The notes under the pieces are model-generated. The model was not told where the DNA came from, did not search any database, and saw nothing but the letters and a program-made list of their open reading frames with translations. Shown one piece after another: positions 9,165-15,662 of a stretch of 64,000 nucleotides of DNA. Numbering within the stretch: position 1 is the first letter of the stretch; each line of letters starts with the position of its first letter. Source of the stretch: Actinospineispora eucalypti (GTDB lineage: Bacteria > Actinomycetota > Actinomycetes > Mycobacteriales > Pseudonocardiaceae); contig JACHMT010000001.1 in NCBI GenBank assembly GCA_014208095.1, forward strand, positions 1,984,001 to 2,048,000, written 5' to 3'. The translations under genes and the position numbers were made by a program.

Positions 9165-9177
9165 TATAGTGCGAATC
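9165..9177 (+). promoter_or_regulatory. Leaderless-type -10 box before 9178
   Basis: TATAGT at 9165-9170 ends 7 nt before an ATG that has no ribosome binding site. This spacing puts transcription initiation at or next to the start codon and is the reason for choosing 9178 as the start. No convincing -35 was found. Confidence 0.45.
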
Positions 9178-9771
9178 ATGCCGCCAACCTGGAGTGTTGG
9201 GCCCGCGGCCGAGCAATCGTCGCGGAGCAGGCGCCGACCGTCTCTCGCCGTCCCCGTCGACCAGGTGGTCGACCAGGTGAGGGCGACGGCGCGCACGGAC
9301 CGGCTGGGCGTCGTGCCCATAGCCGGGCAGGCTGCGTGGCAACGGGACCGGACGCGTCACGCGGTCGGTTCCACCGCACCGAGGAGCCTGGTCAGGTACG
9401 TGTTGCTGGCCGGGGTGTTCGGTCTTTTCGGGCTGGCCATCGTGTTGCTCGCGCTGCTGCTGAGCGACGACCGGGGGGCGGCCCCGCTGGTCATCCAGGC
9501 CCCGGCGAATGTGGTGACCGCCCCGCCGCCGCCCGCGCCGGTGGAAGTTCCCCGCCCGTCGGCCGCGGCCCCGCCCGCGCGCCCCGCTCCGGCCAAGGCC
9601 GGGTCGAAGGAGAAGGACGACGACTCCTCCGGCGACAGCGGCCGGTCGTCCTCGACCGAGGAGAAGCGGTTGCCCGGCGAGGCGGGCTCCGAGTTCGCCC
9701 GGGACATGACGTGCGACTGGACCGGCTGGTCCGGCCGGATGCCCGGCTTCCCGGGTGCCGGTCTGCCGTGA
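9178..9771 (+). CDS. Single-pass membrane protein with proline-rich extracytoplasmic tail
   Basis: A 197-residue protein with no recognised family. Residues 1-70 are basic and presumably cytoplasmic. One hydrophobic segment at about 74-97 (YVLLAGVFGLFGLAIVLLAL) spans the membrane. It is followed by a Pro/Ala-rich stalk (APPPPAPVEVPRPSAAAPPA) and a Ser/Asp/Lys-rich low-complexity tail with one late cysteine (DMTCDWTGW). The frame is open upstream to an ATG at 9121, but neither start has a Shine-Dalgarno; 9178 is preferred because of the TATAGT box 7 nt upstream. Two-component genes follow 66 bp downstream, so it could be a co-regulated envelope protein. Confidence 0.55.
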   Translation: MPPTWSVGPAAEQSSRSRRRPSLAVPVDQVVDQVRATARTDRLGVVPIAGQAAWQRDRTRHAVGSTAPRSLVRYVLLAGVFGLFGLAIVLLALLLSDDRGAAPLVIQAPANVVTAPPPPAPVEVPRPSAAAPPARPAPAKAGSKEKDDDSSGDSGRSSSTEEKRLPGEAGSEFARDMTCDWTGWSGRMPGFPGAGLP

Positions 9772-9803
9772 GCGCCCGCCGGGGAATCGGGCAGGGGTAT
9801 CAG

Positions 9804-9836
9804 CTGACAGACATCCAACGGCGCTAGGCTACGCCG
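9804..9836 (+). promoter_or_regulatory. Promoter of the response regulator, leaderless
   Basis: CTGACA at 9804-9809 and TAGGCT at 9825-9830 resemble -35 and -10 boxes with a 15-bp spacer. The GTG start follows the -10 after only 6 nt and has no ribosome site, which indicates a leaderless transcript. Confidence 0.5.
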
Positions 9837-10523
9837 GTGCCCCATGTCCTTGTGATCGAGGACGATGCCGACGTCCGGCGCGGATTTCTGCGCTCGCTCC
9901 AGGAGAGCGACTTCGCCACCTCATCGGCCGCCACCGGGGTGGCGGGCCTGGAGACGGCGATCGCCGGCCGGCCCGACCTGATCGTGCTGGACCTGGGCCT
10001 GCCCGACTTCTCCGGTGAGGAAGTCCTGCGGATGGTCCGCGCGGTCAGCCGGGTGCCGGTCATCGTGGCGACCGGGTTCGACGACGAGAGCAACATCGTC
10101 GCGGTGCTCGAGGCGGGCGCGGACGACTACCTGGTCAAGCCGTTCGGCGGCGCCCAGCTGGTGGCCAGGGTGCGGGCGGTGCTGCGGCGCAGCCAGGAGA
10201 TGCGCGTCCGTTCCGACACCAGGCTGGTGGTGGGGCGGCTGGCGCTGGACGGCGCGCGCCGCACCGCCGAGCTGGACGGCCGCCCGCTGTCCCTGGCCCC
10301 GAAGGAGTTCGACCTGCTCTACTACCTGGCCGGGCGGCCGGGTGAGGTGGTCGCCAAGCGGGAGCTGCTCACCGAGGTGTGGCGGGTGCCGTACAGCGGC
10401 ACGGACAAGACGGTCGACGTGCACGTCTCCTGGCTGCGCCGCAAGCTCGGCGAGACCGCCAGGGACGCCCGCTACCTGCACACCGTCCGGGGCGTCGGGC
10501 TGCGCCTGGAAAGCCCGGGCTAG
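9837..10523 (+). CDS. OmpR-family response regulator
   Basis: A 228-residue two-component response regulator. The receiver domain (residues ~2-115) has the acidic pair IEDD, the phospho-acceptor Asp52 in LIVLDLGLPDFSGE, a Thr in VATGF and the lysine in VKPFGG. The C-terminal winged helix (~130-226) shows LAPKEFDLLYYLAGRPGEVV and TVDVHVSWLRRKLGE, diagnostic of OmpR/PhoB. It starts with GTG right after a TAGGCT box, so it is probably translated from a leaderless mRNA. The cognate histidine kinase begins 3 bp after its stop. The signal and targets are not evident; the nearby membrane and secreted protein genes are candidates. Confidence 0.92.
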   Translation: MPHVLVIEDDADVRRGFLRSLQESDFATSSAATGVAGLETAIAGRPDLIVLDLGLPDFSGEEVLRMVRAVSRVPVIVATGFDDESNIVAVLEAGADDYLVKPFGGAQLVARVRAVLRRSQEMRVRSDTRLVVGRLALDGARRTAELDGRPLSLAPKEFDLLYYLAGRPGEVVAKRELLTEVWRVPYSGTDKTVDVHVSWLRRKLGETARDARYLHTVRGVGLRLESPG

Positions 10524-10526
10524 CGC

Positions 10527-11828
10527 ATGCGCCGGCACCTGGCGGGTGTGGTGCTTGCGGCCATGGGCCTGGTGTTGATCGTGTTCCTGGTACCGCTGGT
10601 GGTACTGGTCCAGCGGGACGCCGAGCACCGGGCGATGGCCATGGCGACCGAGCGGGCCGAGGCGATCGCCGCGCTGGGCGGTTCACTGGCCACCCGGTCG
10701 CTGCCGGCGGCGCCGGTCGACGGGTTCGCCACCTCGGTGTTCCTTCCGGACGGCCGGGTGCTCGGGGTCCCGGCGGAGCGCACTCCCGCCGTCGGGAAGG
10801 CGGCGCGCTGCGAGCCGGTCCGGGGCGTGACGGCGAGCGGGGCCGAGGCCCTGGTGCCGGTCCCCGGGGTCGCGGGCTGCCCGAGCGTGGTCCGGGTGCT
10901 GGCCACCGACGAGGCGCTGCGCGGCGAGAGCACCAAGCTGCTGGTGCTGCTGTTCACGCTCTCGGCCGGGTTGCTGCTGATCGGGGTGCTGCTGGCCGAA
11001 CGGCTGGCCAAGGGGCTGATCGGTTCCGTGCGGGACCTGGCGGCGGTGGCCGACCGGATGGCGGCCGGCGAGCTGGACGCCCGGGTCACCCCGGACGGGC
11101 CCGGCGAGATCCGCCGGGTGGGCGCGCAGCTCAACCGGCTGGCCATCCGGGTGGACCACCTGGTCGACGAGCAGCGCCGGCACGCCGCCGACCTCGCGCA
11201 CCGGATGCGCACGCCGCTCACCTCGCTCCGGCTGGACATCGACGCGCTGCCGCCGGCTCACGCGCCCCGCCTGGTGCACGGCTACGAGGCGCTCGTCCGC
11301 GCGCTGGACGAGCTGATCCGGGCCGCGCGGCGGACGGCCAGCCAGAGCCGGGGCGCGGGCGGCGACCTGACCGTGGTGGTGCGCGAGCGGGTCGCCTTCT
11401 GGTCGGTGCTCGCCGAGGACACCGGGCGGACCATCGGCAGTGATCTGCCGCCCGGGCCGGCGTTCGTGGGCGCCGACCCGAAGACGCTGGCGGCGATGCT
11501 GGACGCCCTGCTCGGCAACATCTTCGCGCACACCCCCGACGGCGTCCCCATGCGCCTGGCCGTCCGGGTCGCCGGCGGTGAGGTGACGCTCACCGTGGAC
11601 GACGGCGGGCCGGGTTTCCCCGATCCGGGCGTGATCCAGCGCGGCCGCTCGCACGGCGCGTCCACCGGCCTCGGGCTGGACATCGCCCGCCGGACGGCGG
11701 AGGAGTCGGGCGGCCGGATGCGGCTGGCCCGTTCGCCGCTCGGCGGTGCCCGGGTGGAGCTCGTGCTGGGCGGTGGCGAGGGCGAATCCGGGCGGCGGAA
11801 GCGGCCTTATCGTTGGCTTAACCGTTAG
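10527..11828 (+). CDS. Two-component sensor histidine kinase
   Basis: A 433-residue membrane histidine kinase paired with the OmpR-type regulator. The N-terminal transmembrane segment lies at ~4-27 and a second at ~139-160, enclosing a ~110-residue extracytoplasmic sensor region with two cysteines. A HAMP-like linker follows, then the dimerisation box with His225 (DLAHRMRTPLTSLRLD). The ATPase domain contains the N box variant LLGNIFAHTP, the G1 box VDDGGPGFPD and the G2 box STGLGLDIARR. The start lies 3 bp after the regulator stop. The last 15 bases run into a palindrome at 11827-11840. Confidence 0.92.
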   Translation: MRRHLAGVVLAAMGLVLIVFLVPLVVLVQRDAEHRAMAMATERAEAIAALGGSLATRSLPAAPVDGFATSVFLPDGRVLGVPAERTPAVGKAARCEPVRGVTASGAEALVPVPGVAGCPSVVRVLATDEALRGESTKLLVLLFTLSAGLLLIGVLLAERLAKGLIGSVRDLAAVADRMAAGELDARVTPDGPGEIRRVGAQLNRLAIRVDHLVDEQRRHAADLAHRMRTPLTSLRLDIDALPPAHAPRLVHGYEALVRALDELIRAARRTASQSRGAGGDLTVVVRERVAFWSVLAEDTGRTIGSDLPPGPAFVGADPKTLAAMLDALLGNIFAHTPDGVPMRLAVRVAGGEVTLTVDDGGPGFPDPGVIQRGRSHGASTGLGLDIARRTAEESGGRMRLARSPLGGARVELVLGGGEGESGRRKRPYRWLNR

Positions 11829-11841
11829 CCAACGTTGGCTT
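11811..11841. repeat. Palindrome and direct repeat between kinase and HTH gene
   Basis: AGCCAACGTTGGCT at 11827-11840 is a perfect 14-bp palindrome, and GTTGGCTTA occurs twice (11812-11820 and 11834-11842), once inside the kinase 3' end. It lies ~80 bp upstream of the excisionase-like gene and is a candidate operator. Confidence 0.5.
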
Positions 11842-11922
11842 AGTGTGTTTTCTCTTGTTTATCTTAGGCCTCGCGGATAACGTTTCGACGTCGTAATCGA
11901 AAGAGCTTTCCGGGGGATTGTC

Positions 11923-12180
11923 GTGGTTTCGTCCGAAGGTCGGGACAAGAATGTGTCTGATGCCTCGGATGCCGATCCCGAAAAGCTTATGACGGTGCGC
12001 GAGGTAGCCCAGGCGCTGCGGTTGTCCAAGATGACGGTATATCGTCTGATACACGAGGGCCAGCTCGCCGCCATTCAGCAGGACGGGCGTTTCCGAGTGC
12101 CCCGAGAATCGGTTCGCGCCCTCCTGCGTGCCGGTGCGCAGGGCAACTGGACGGTCCAGTTGCCCGAGCCCGGCGCCTGA
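11923..12180 (+). CDS. Excisionase-family (MerR-like HTH) DNA-binding protein
   Basis: An 85-residue protein. Residues ~23-70 form the small winged helix of the excisionase/AlpA/BldC type: MTVREVAQALRLSKMTVYRL followed by IHEGQLAA and FRVPRESV. GGGGG 6 nt upstream supports the GTG start; an internal ATG at the domain start is an alternative. No integrase or phage gene is nearby, so a chromosomal regulator of the BldC kind is more likely than a true excisionase. The last 106 bp overlap the convergent NTF2-fold gene, and a perfect palindrome sits inside the overlap. Confidence 0.75.
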   Translation: MVSSEGRDKNVSDASDADPEKLMTVREVAQALRLSKMTVYRLIHEGQLAAIQQDGRFRVPRESVRALLRAGAQGNWTVQLPEPGA

Positions 12181-12668
12181 GGTGTGCCCCGTGGACCCGC
12201 GCGGCGGCGTTCCCGCAGCTGCGCGGCGAGATAGGTCAGCGCCATGCGGGGATGTCCGATGAGCATGCGCAGGGCGGCCGCCGGGTTGGTCGGCGGCTTG
12301 GCGTCCACCGCGCTGTAGATCACGTTGTGCACGACCCGGCCGTGCTCGTCGAACCGCCAGATCTCGGTGCCCCTGGTCACGTGCCGGCCGTTGAACAGGC
12401 GGCCCTCCACCTCGTTGACGATCGTGTCGGGCGAGGTGCCGATGAGGGTCTTGGCGACCCGGCCGCGGGAGGCGGCGATCCAGTCGTAGAGCGCGCGCAC
12501 CGCGGGCCCGGCCTCGGCGATGCCGTGGCAGACCTGGTGCACCCCGTCGCCGATCAGCTCCAGGCGGACCTCCGGCGCGTAGGCCTCGGTGAGCGGCCAC
12601 TCGGGGTCGTTGCTGTTGGTGGCCAGTTCGGCGCGGGCGATGAAGGCGCGCGCATCGCGGGGGATCAT
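12075..12668 (-). CDS. SnoaL/NTF2-fold protein
   Basis: A 197-residue protein whose first ~140 residues have the SnoaL-like (nuclear transport factor 2) alpha+beta-cone pattern: AFIARAELATNSND, LYDWIAASRGRV, GRLFNGRHVTRGTEIWRFDE and VVHNVIYSAVD. Members act as isomerases, cyclases or small-molecule binders; no specific reaction can be read here. The ATG at 12668 overlaps the TGA of the upstream gene (in its restored frame) by ATGA, so the two were one operon under the TetR at 13224. The C-terminal ~35 residues are Arg-rich and antisense to the excisionase-like gene, so they may be a read-through tail rather than a functional part. Confidence 0.7.
   Translation of the reverse strand: MIPRDARAFIARAELATNSNDPEWPLTEAYAPEVRLELIGDGVHQVCHGIAEAGPAVRALYDWIAASRGRVAKTLIGTSPDTIVNEVEGRLFNGRHVTRGTEIWRFDEHGRVVHNVIYSAVDAKPPTNPAAALRMLIGHPRMALTYLAAQLRERRRAGPRGTPQAPGSGNWTVQLPCAPARRRARTDSRGTRKRPSC
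12142..12164. repeat. Perfect 11-bp inverted repeat inside overlapping genes
   Basis: GGCAACTGGAC at 12142-12152 and GTCCAGTTGCC at 12154-12164 form a perfect inverted repeat with a 1-base centre. It lies in the overlap of the + strand HTH gene and the - strand NTF2-fold gene, so both frames encode the same short peptide NWTVQLP. Confidence 0.6.
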
Positions 12669-13143
12669 CGCCTGCTCCGGACGAGGTCGGTGAGCAGCGC
12701 GGCGGCGGCGCGGGGCCACAGCCGGGGCGTGCGTGCGAGGGCGCGCAGCAGCGGCGCCGGGTTGGCGCGTAGGTGACCCGGGTGGCGGCCCGGCCCTCCC
12801 GCAGGGTGATCCGGTCGCAGCCGGGCATGACCACCCGCCGGCCGCCGATGGTGCCCTCGACCAGGACCTCGACGAACAGCGTCCCGCCGCGCGCCGCCCA
12901 GTCCCGCACGGTCAGGCGGAGGTCGGGGACCAGCGCGAACAGTGGTCGCGCGAACCGTTCGGCGAACTCGTCGATGCCCACGCCGGCGCCGATCAGCGGC
13001 TGGCTGAACCGGTAGTCCGGTTGCAGCCAGGGCCGGAAGTGGTCGACGAACTCCTCCGCGCTGGCCGGCGCCCGCCACCCGTCGGCGAACACACTCACCC
13101 AGGCCTCGGCGCTCGGTGGCGCCGCGCTGTCCGTGCTGCTCAT
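12665..13143 (-). pseudogene. SnoaL/NTF2-fold protein, frameshifted
   Basis: The ATG at 13143 has a GAGGAGGG ribosome site 8 nt upstream. The frame encodes a normal NTF2-fold start (AEEFVDHFRPWLQPDYRFSQ, VRDWAARGGTLFVEVLVEG) up to ATRVTYA at about 12768. Beyond that point this frame becomes Arg/Cys/Pro-rich and runs on for kilobases, whereas the neighbouring frame gives a natural ending (NPAPLLRALARTPRLWPR ... VRSRR, stop 12665-12667). That restored stop overlaps the next start as ATGA, as expected for an operon. An extra GC in the GCGC stretch at ~12764-12769, or one lost base, would explain it. Either a recent inactivating mutation or a sequencing error is possible. Confidence 0.65.
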
Positions 13144-13160
13144 CTGACCCTCCTCGGCTT

Positions 13161-13226
13161 TGACATAGCTCAAACTATTCAGATAGCTGAAACTATGTCA
13201 AGGCTGTTTGTATAGTTCGGGCTATG
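13161..13226. promoter_or_regulatory. Divergent promoter region with three TetR operator copies
   Basis: Three related 14-mers of the form ATAGYTNNNNCTAT occur at 13165-13178, 13183-13196 and 13212-13225. The outer two of the first pair lie within a longer inverted repeat (TTGACATAG ... CTATGTCAA). Leftward, TTGACA (13196-13201, reverse strand) and TAGTTT (13172-13177) form a promoter with an 18-bp spacer. Rightward, TATAGT at 13211-13216 is followed after 7 nt by the tetR ATG, which itself lies in operator 3. The layout predicts autorepression and repression of the NTF2-fold operon. Confidence 0.75.
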
Positions 13227-13859
13227 TCAGTTCCGGGTGAGGCGCCGCGCCGGTTGACCCGGGCCGAGGCCGCCGAGCAGACCCGGGAGCTGCTGCTGGG
13301 GAGTGCCCGCGAGGTGTTCGTCGAGCACGGCTACCAGAACTCCTCGATCTACGAGATCGCCAAGCGGGCCGGCCGCACGATCGGCGCGCTGTACTCGCAG
13401 TTCGGCGGCAAGGAGGGCGTGTTCCTCGCGCTGTGGGACCGCGACTTCGCGCGCCTGCTGGAGGGGTACACGGCCCGGGCCCGGGGCGCGGCCGACCTGG
13501 GGGACGTGCCGGCCGAGGCCGGCGAGTTCTGGATCGAGTTCCTGCAACGGGATCCGGACCTGTTCCGGCTGTTCATCGAGTTCTGGTCGCACGCGTTGCG
13601 CGAGCCCGAGCTGCGGCCCCGGTTCGCGGACTCGCTGCGCCAGCTGCACGCCGCCGTCGCCAAGGTCATCGAGGAGTACCAGCGGGCCTACGGACTTTCG
13701 GTCGCGGCGTCCCCGGCCGACGTGGCCCTGGTGATCGAGTCGCTGGTCGACGGCTTCTCGCTGCACAAGCTGGCCGACCCGGAGCACGTCGACTCCGCGC
13801 TGCTCGGCCGGGCGCTGGGCTGGCTGGTGCGGGGGCTGATGGCCGAGTCGGGGTTCTGA
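13224..13859 (+). CDS. TetR-family repressor of the adjacent NTF2-fold operon
   Basis: A 211-residue TetR protein. The N-terminal helix-turn-helix is at ~14-64 (LLLGSAREVFVEHGYQ, then IYEIAKRAGRTIGALYSQFG and KEGVFLALW). The C-terminal part is a helical ligand-binding domain. The ATG has no ribosome site and follows TATAGT by 7 nt, so translation is probably leaderless. Three ATAG-N6-CTAT operators cover both divergent promoters and even its own start codon. Its last 172 bp are antisense to the 3' end of the ECF41 sigma factor gene. Confidence 0.9.
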   Translation: MSVPGEAPRRLTRAEAAEQTRELLLGSAREVFVEHGYQNSSIYEIAKRAGRTIGALYSQFGGKEGVFLALWDRDFARLLEGYTARARGAADLGDVPAEAGEFWIEFLQRDPDLFRLFIEFWSHALREPELRPRFADSLRQLHAAVAKVIEEYQRAYGLSVAASPADVALVIESLVDGFSLHKLADPEHVDSALLGRALGWLVRGLMAESGF

Positions 13860-14683
13860 ACCGGGAGCTTCTCCGGGTTGAGCACCGCGTACACCGCCGC
13901 GACCCGGTCGTCCTCGTCGTACTCGAGGGCGAACACCAGGAACGGGGCGTCCCCGCCGAGGACCAGCGCGCCGGGGGCGCCGTTCACCGGGACGACGCGC
14001 ACGGTCAGCGGGTCCGGCCAGAACGGGGCGGCGGTGCGGAACCAGGCGGCGACCTCGGCCGCGCCGAACATCGGCTCGCGTGGGGTTTCCCGCCGGCCGT
14101 CCGAGTCGGCGCGGAACTCCACCCCGGGCGCCAGCAGGCGCACCAGCGCGGTCACGTCGCCGTCCACGGCGGCCGCCACGAACCGCGCGGTCAGCTCGCG
14201 GTGCTCGGCGCGGCTGGGGCGCCGGTGCGGGCGGCGGGCCTGCACGCGCCGGCGCGCCCGGTAGGCCAGCTGGCGGACGGCGCGCTCGGTGCGGCCCAGC
14301 ATCTCGGCGATCTCGGCGTGGGCGAAGGCGAACGCCTCGTGCAGCACGAACACCGCGCGTTCGTCGGCCGACAGGGTCTCCAGCACCACCAGCAGGCCCA
14401 CCGAGACCGCCTCACCCGGCGCCGCCGCCTCCACCAGCGGCTCGGGCAACCACGGCCCCAGGTACTCCTCGCGCCGCGCCCGCACCCGCCGCAGCTGGTC
14501 GATCGCCTCGTTGGTGACCAGGCGGAACAGGTAGGCGCGCGGATTGCTCACGGTCGCCCGGTCCACCCGCCCCCAGCGCAACCAGGCCTCCTGCAGCACG
14601 TCCTCCGCGTCGGCCCGGATGCCGAGCATCCGGTAGGCCGCACCGAACAGCTCGGCCCGGTGCGCCTCGAAGGTGTCGTCCAT
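13688..14683 (-). CDS. sigJ: ECF41 (SigJ-type) RNA polymerase sigma factor
   Basis: A 331-residue extracytoplasmic-function sigma factor. Region 2 (residues ~5-70: FEAHRAELFGAAYRMLGI, DAEDVLQEAWLRW) and region 4 (~110-160: LSADERAVFVLHEAFAFAH, EIAEMLGRTERAVRQL) are followed by the SnoaL-like C-terminal domain that defines ECF41. The linker WLPEPL and the NPEKL motif near the end, both characteristic of the group, are present. In this family the C-terminal domain modulates activity instead of an anti-sigma factor. The ~50 residues after NPEKL are Ser/Thr-rich and antisense to the tetR gene; no earlier stop exists. The divergent NTF2-fold gene at 14741 is the likely target. Confidence 0.88.
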   Translation of the reverse strand: MDDTFEAHRAELFGAAYRMLGIRADAEDVLQEAWLRWGRVDRATVSNPRAYLFRLVTNEAIDQLRRVRARREEYLGPWLPEPLVEAAAPGEAVSVGLLVVLETLSADERAVFVLHEAFAFAHAEIAEMLGRTERAVRQLAYRARRRVQARRPHRRPSRAEHRELTARFVAAAVDGDVTALVRLLAPGVEFRADSDGRRETPREPMFGAAEVAAWFRTAAPFWPDPLTVRVVPVNGAPGALVLGGDAPFLVFALEYDEDDRVAAVYAVLNPEKLPVQNPDSAISPRTSQPSARPSSAESTCSGSASLCSEKPSTSDSITRATSAGDAATESP

Positions 14684-14740
14684 CGCCCGCGAGCGTATTG
14701 ACCGCGTGACGCGAGCACCTCCGTCCTTCGTCGTACCGGT

Positions 14741-15139
14741 ATGAGCACTCCTGAACAGCACCGGAAGGTCGTCGAAGAGCTGCTGCGCCGCCTCTTCGAA
14801 GCACGGGACGTGGACGCGGCGCTGGAACTGCTGCACGACCGGTTCGTCTCGCACAACCCGCTGGTGCCGCACGACCCGGCCACCACCAGCGGCAAGCTGG
14901 CGTTCGGCGAGTATTTCCGCACGCCGGCCGGGCGGCGCCTGATGGCCGCGCACAGCGAGGTCCGGCGGATCGTGGCCGACGAGGACCACGTGGTGGTGCA
15001 CAGCCGGATCAGCCGGCCGGAGCCGCCGGACGTGGCGGTGGTGGACATCCTGCGCCTGCGCGACGGCCTGGTGGCCGAGCACTGGGACGTGGTGCAGCCG
15101 ATCCCCGACCGACCGGCCAACCCACACGGCATGTTGTAG
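14741..15139 (+). CDS. SnoaL-like NTF2-fold protein, possible ECF41 target
   Basis: A 132-residue single-domain protein with the NTF2/SnoaL pattern: VVEELLRRLFEARDVDAALE, FVSHNPLVPHDP and the ending VVDILRLRDGLVAEHWDVVQ followed by PIPDRP. These endings are typical of SnoaL-like aldol-condensing or dehydratase-type proteins, but catalytic residues cannot be assigned. It has no Shine-Dalgarno. It is transcribed away from the sigJ-type gene, and ECF41 factors usually control an adjacent gene, so co-regulation is likely. A terminator-like stem follows the stop. Confidence 0.75.
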   Translation: MSTPEQHRKVVEELLRRLFEARDVDAALELLHDRFVSHNPLVPHDPATTSGKLAFGEYFRTPAGRRLMAAHSEVRRIVADEDHVVVHSRISRPEPPDVAVVDILRLRDGLVAEHWDVVQPIPDRPANPHGML

Positions 15140-15157
15140 GCGTCTCACGACAAAACA

Positions 15158-15199
15158 GAGCGCCCCGGCCCTGCCTTTGGCGGCGGGACCGGGGCGCTC
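15158..15199. terminator. Bidirectional stem-loop terminator
   Basis: GAGCGCCCCGG (15158-15168) pairs perfectly with CCGGGGCGCTC (15189-15199) around a 20-nt loop. It lies between convergent genes ending at 15139 and 15225. A strong U tract is missing, as is common in actinobacteria. Confidence 0.75.
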
Positions 15200-15224
15200 G
15201 GTTGTCGGGCGGTTCTAGCGGGTT

Positions 15225-15635
15225 CTAGCGGGCAACGCCGCCGGGTCCGCCGTAGGGGACCGGCGGGGGGGCCAGCGACGCGGGGACGCTGGGGCCGAGC
15301 GGGGTGCACTTCTTGGGTGCGACCCCGGTCGGGGCGTCAACGGTGCCGCCGCTGCACCTGAACTTCTGGATGTCGCCGGTGCGGTTGACGAGGGTGTAGG
15401 ACTTGTCTTCGGGGATGTAGCCGGTCGTCTGCATGCCGCCGAAGGCTTCGCAGTTGGTGGTGGCGACGACGCCGGGCAGGACCGACACGAGGATGTCGCA
15501 GATGTAGGCCGGCGTGGTCGGCGGGGGCGGGGGAGCGGGGTTCTGCGCCGGGGCGGCCATGGCCACCGCCGGGATCAGTACGGCCACCGGCACCGCGGCG
15601 GCCGCCGCGGCGAGGAGCCTTGAGGTGATGCGCAT
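15225..15635 (-). CDS. Small secreted protein, four cysteines
   Basis: A 136-residue exported protein of unknown family. The signal peptide covers residues ~1-28 (MRITSRLLAAAAAAVPVAVL ... AMA|APA). A short Pro-rich segment precedes a compact region with four cysteines (AYICDIL, TTNCEAF, KFRCSGG, PKKCTPL), enough for two disulphides. AAAGGAACC precedes the ATG. It lies 27 bp behind the HlyD-like gene on the same strand, so it may be co-transcribed and work with that envelope protein. The end is again Pro/Gly-rich. Confidence 0.65.
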   Translation of the reverse strand: MRITSRLLAAAAAAVPVAVLIPAVAMAAPAQNPAPPPPPTTPAYICDILVSVLPGVVATTNCEAFGGMQTTGYIPEDKSYTLVNRTGDIQKFRCSGGTVDAPTGVAPKKCTPLGPSVPASLAPPPVPYGGPGGVAR

Positions 15636-15662
15636 TTTGGTTCCTTTACCTGAGGCCGGGGG

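Noticed and set aside
11923..12180. Phage or integrative element excisionase
   Set aside because: The HTH is of that family, but there is no integrase, attachment site or tRNA nearby; a chromosomal regulator is more likely.
11818..13173. 451-residue reverse ORF
   Set aside because: Only its first ~130 residues are real NTF2-fold sequence; the remainder is a shifted read through the next gene and antisense to the HTH gene.
14683..14741. Typical ECF41 promoter (GTCACA-N16-CGTCCT) between sigJ and the NTF2-fold gene
   Set aside because: CGTCCT is present at 14722-14727, but no matching -35 lies at the right distance in either direction.
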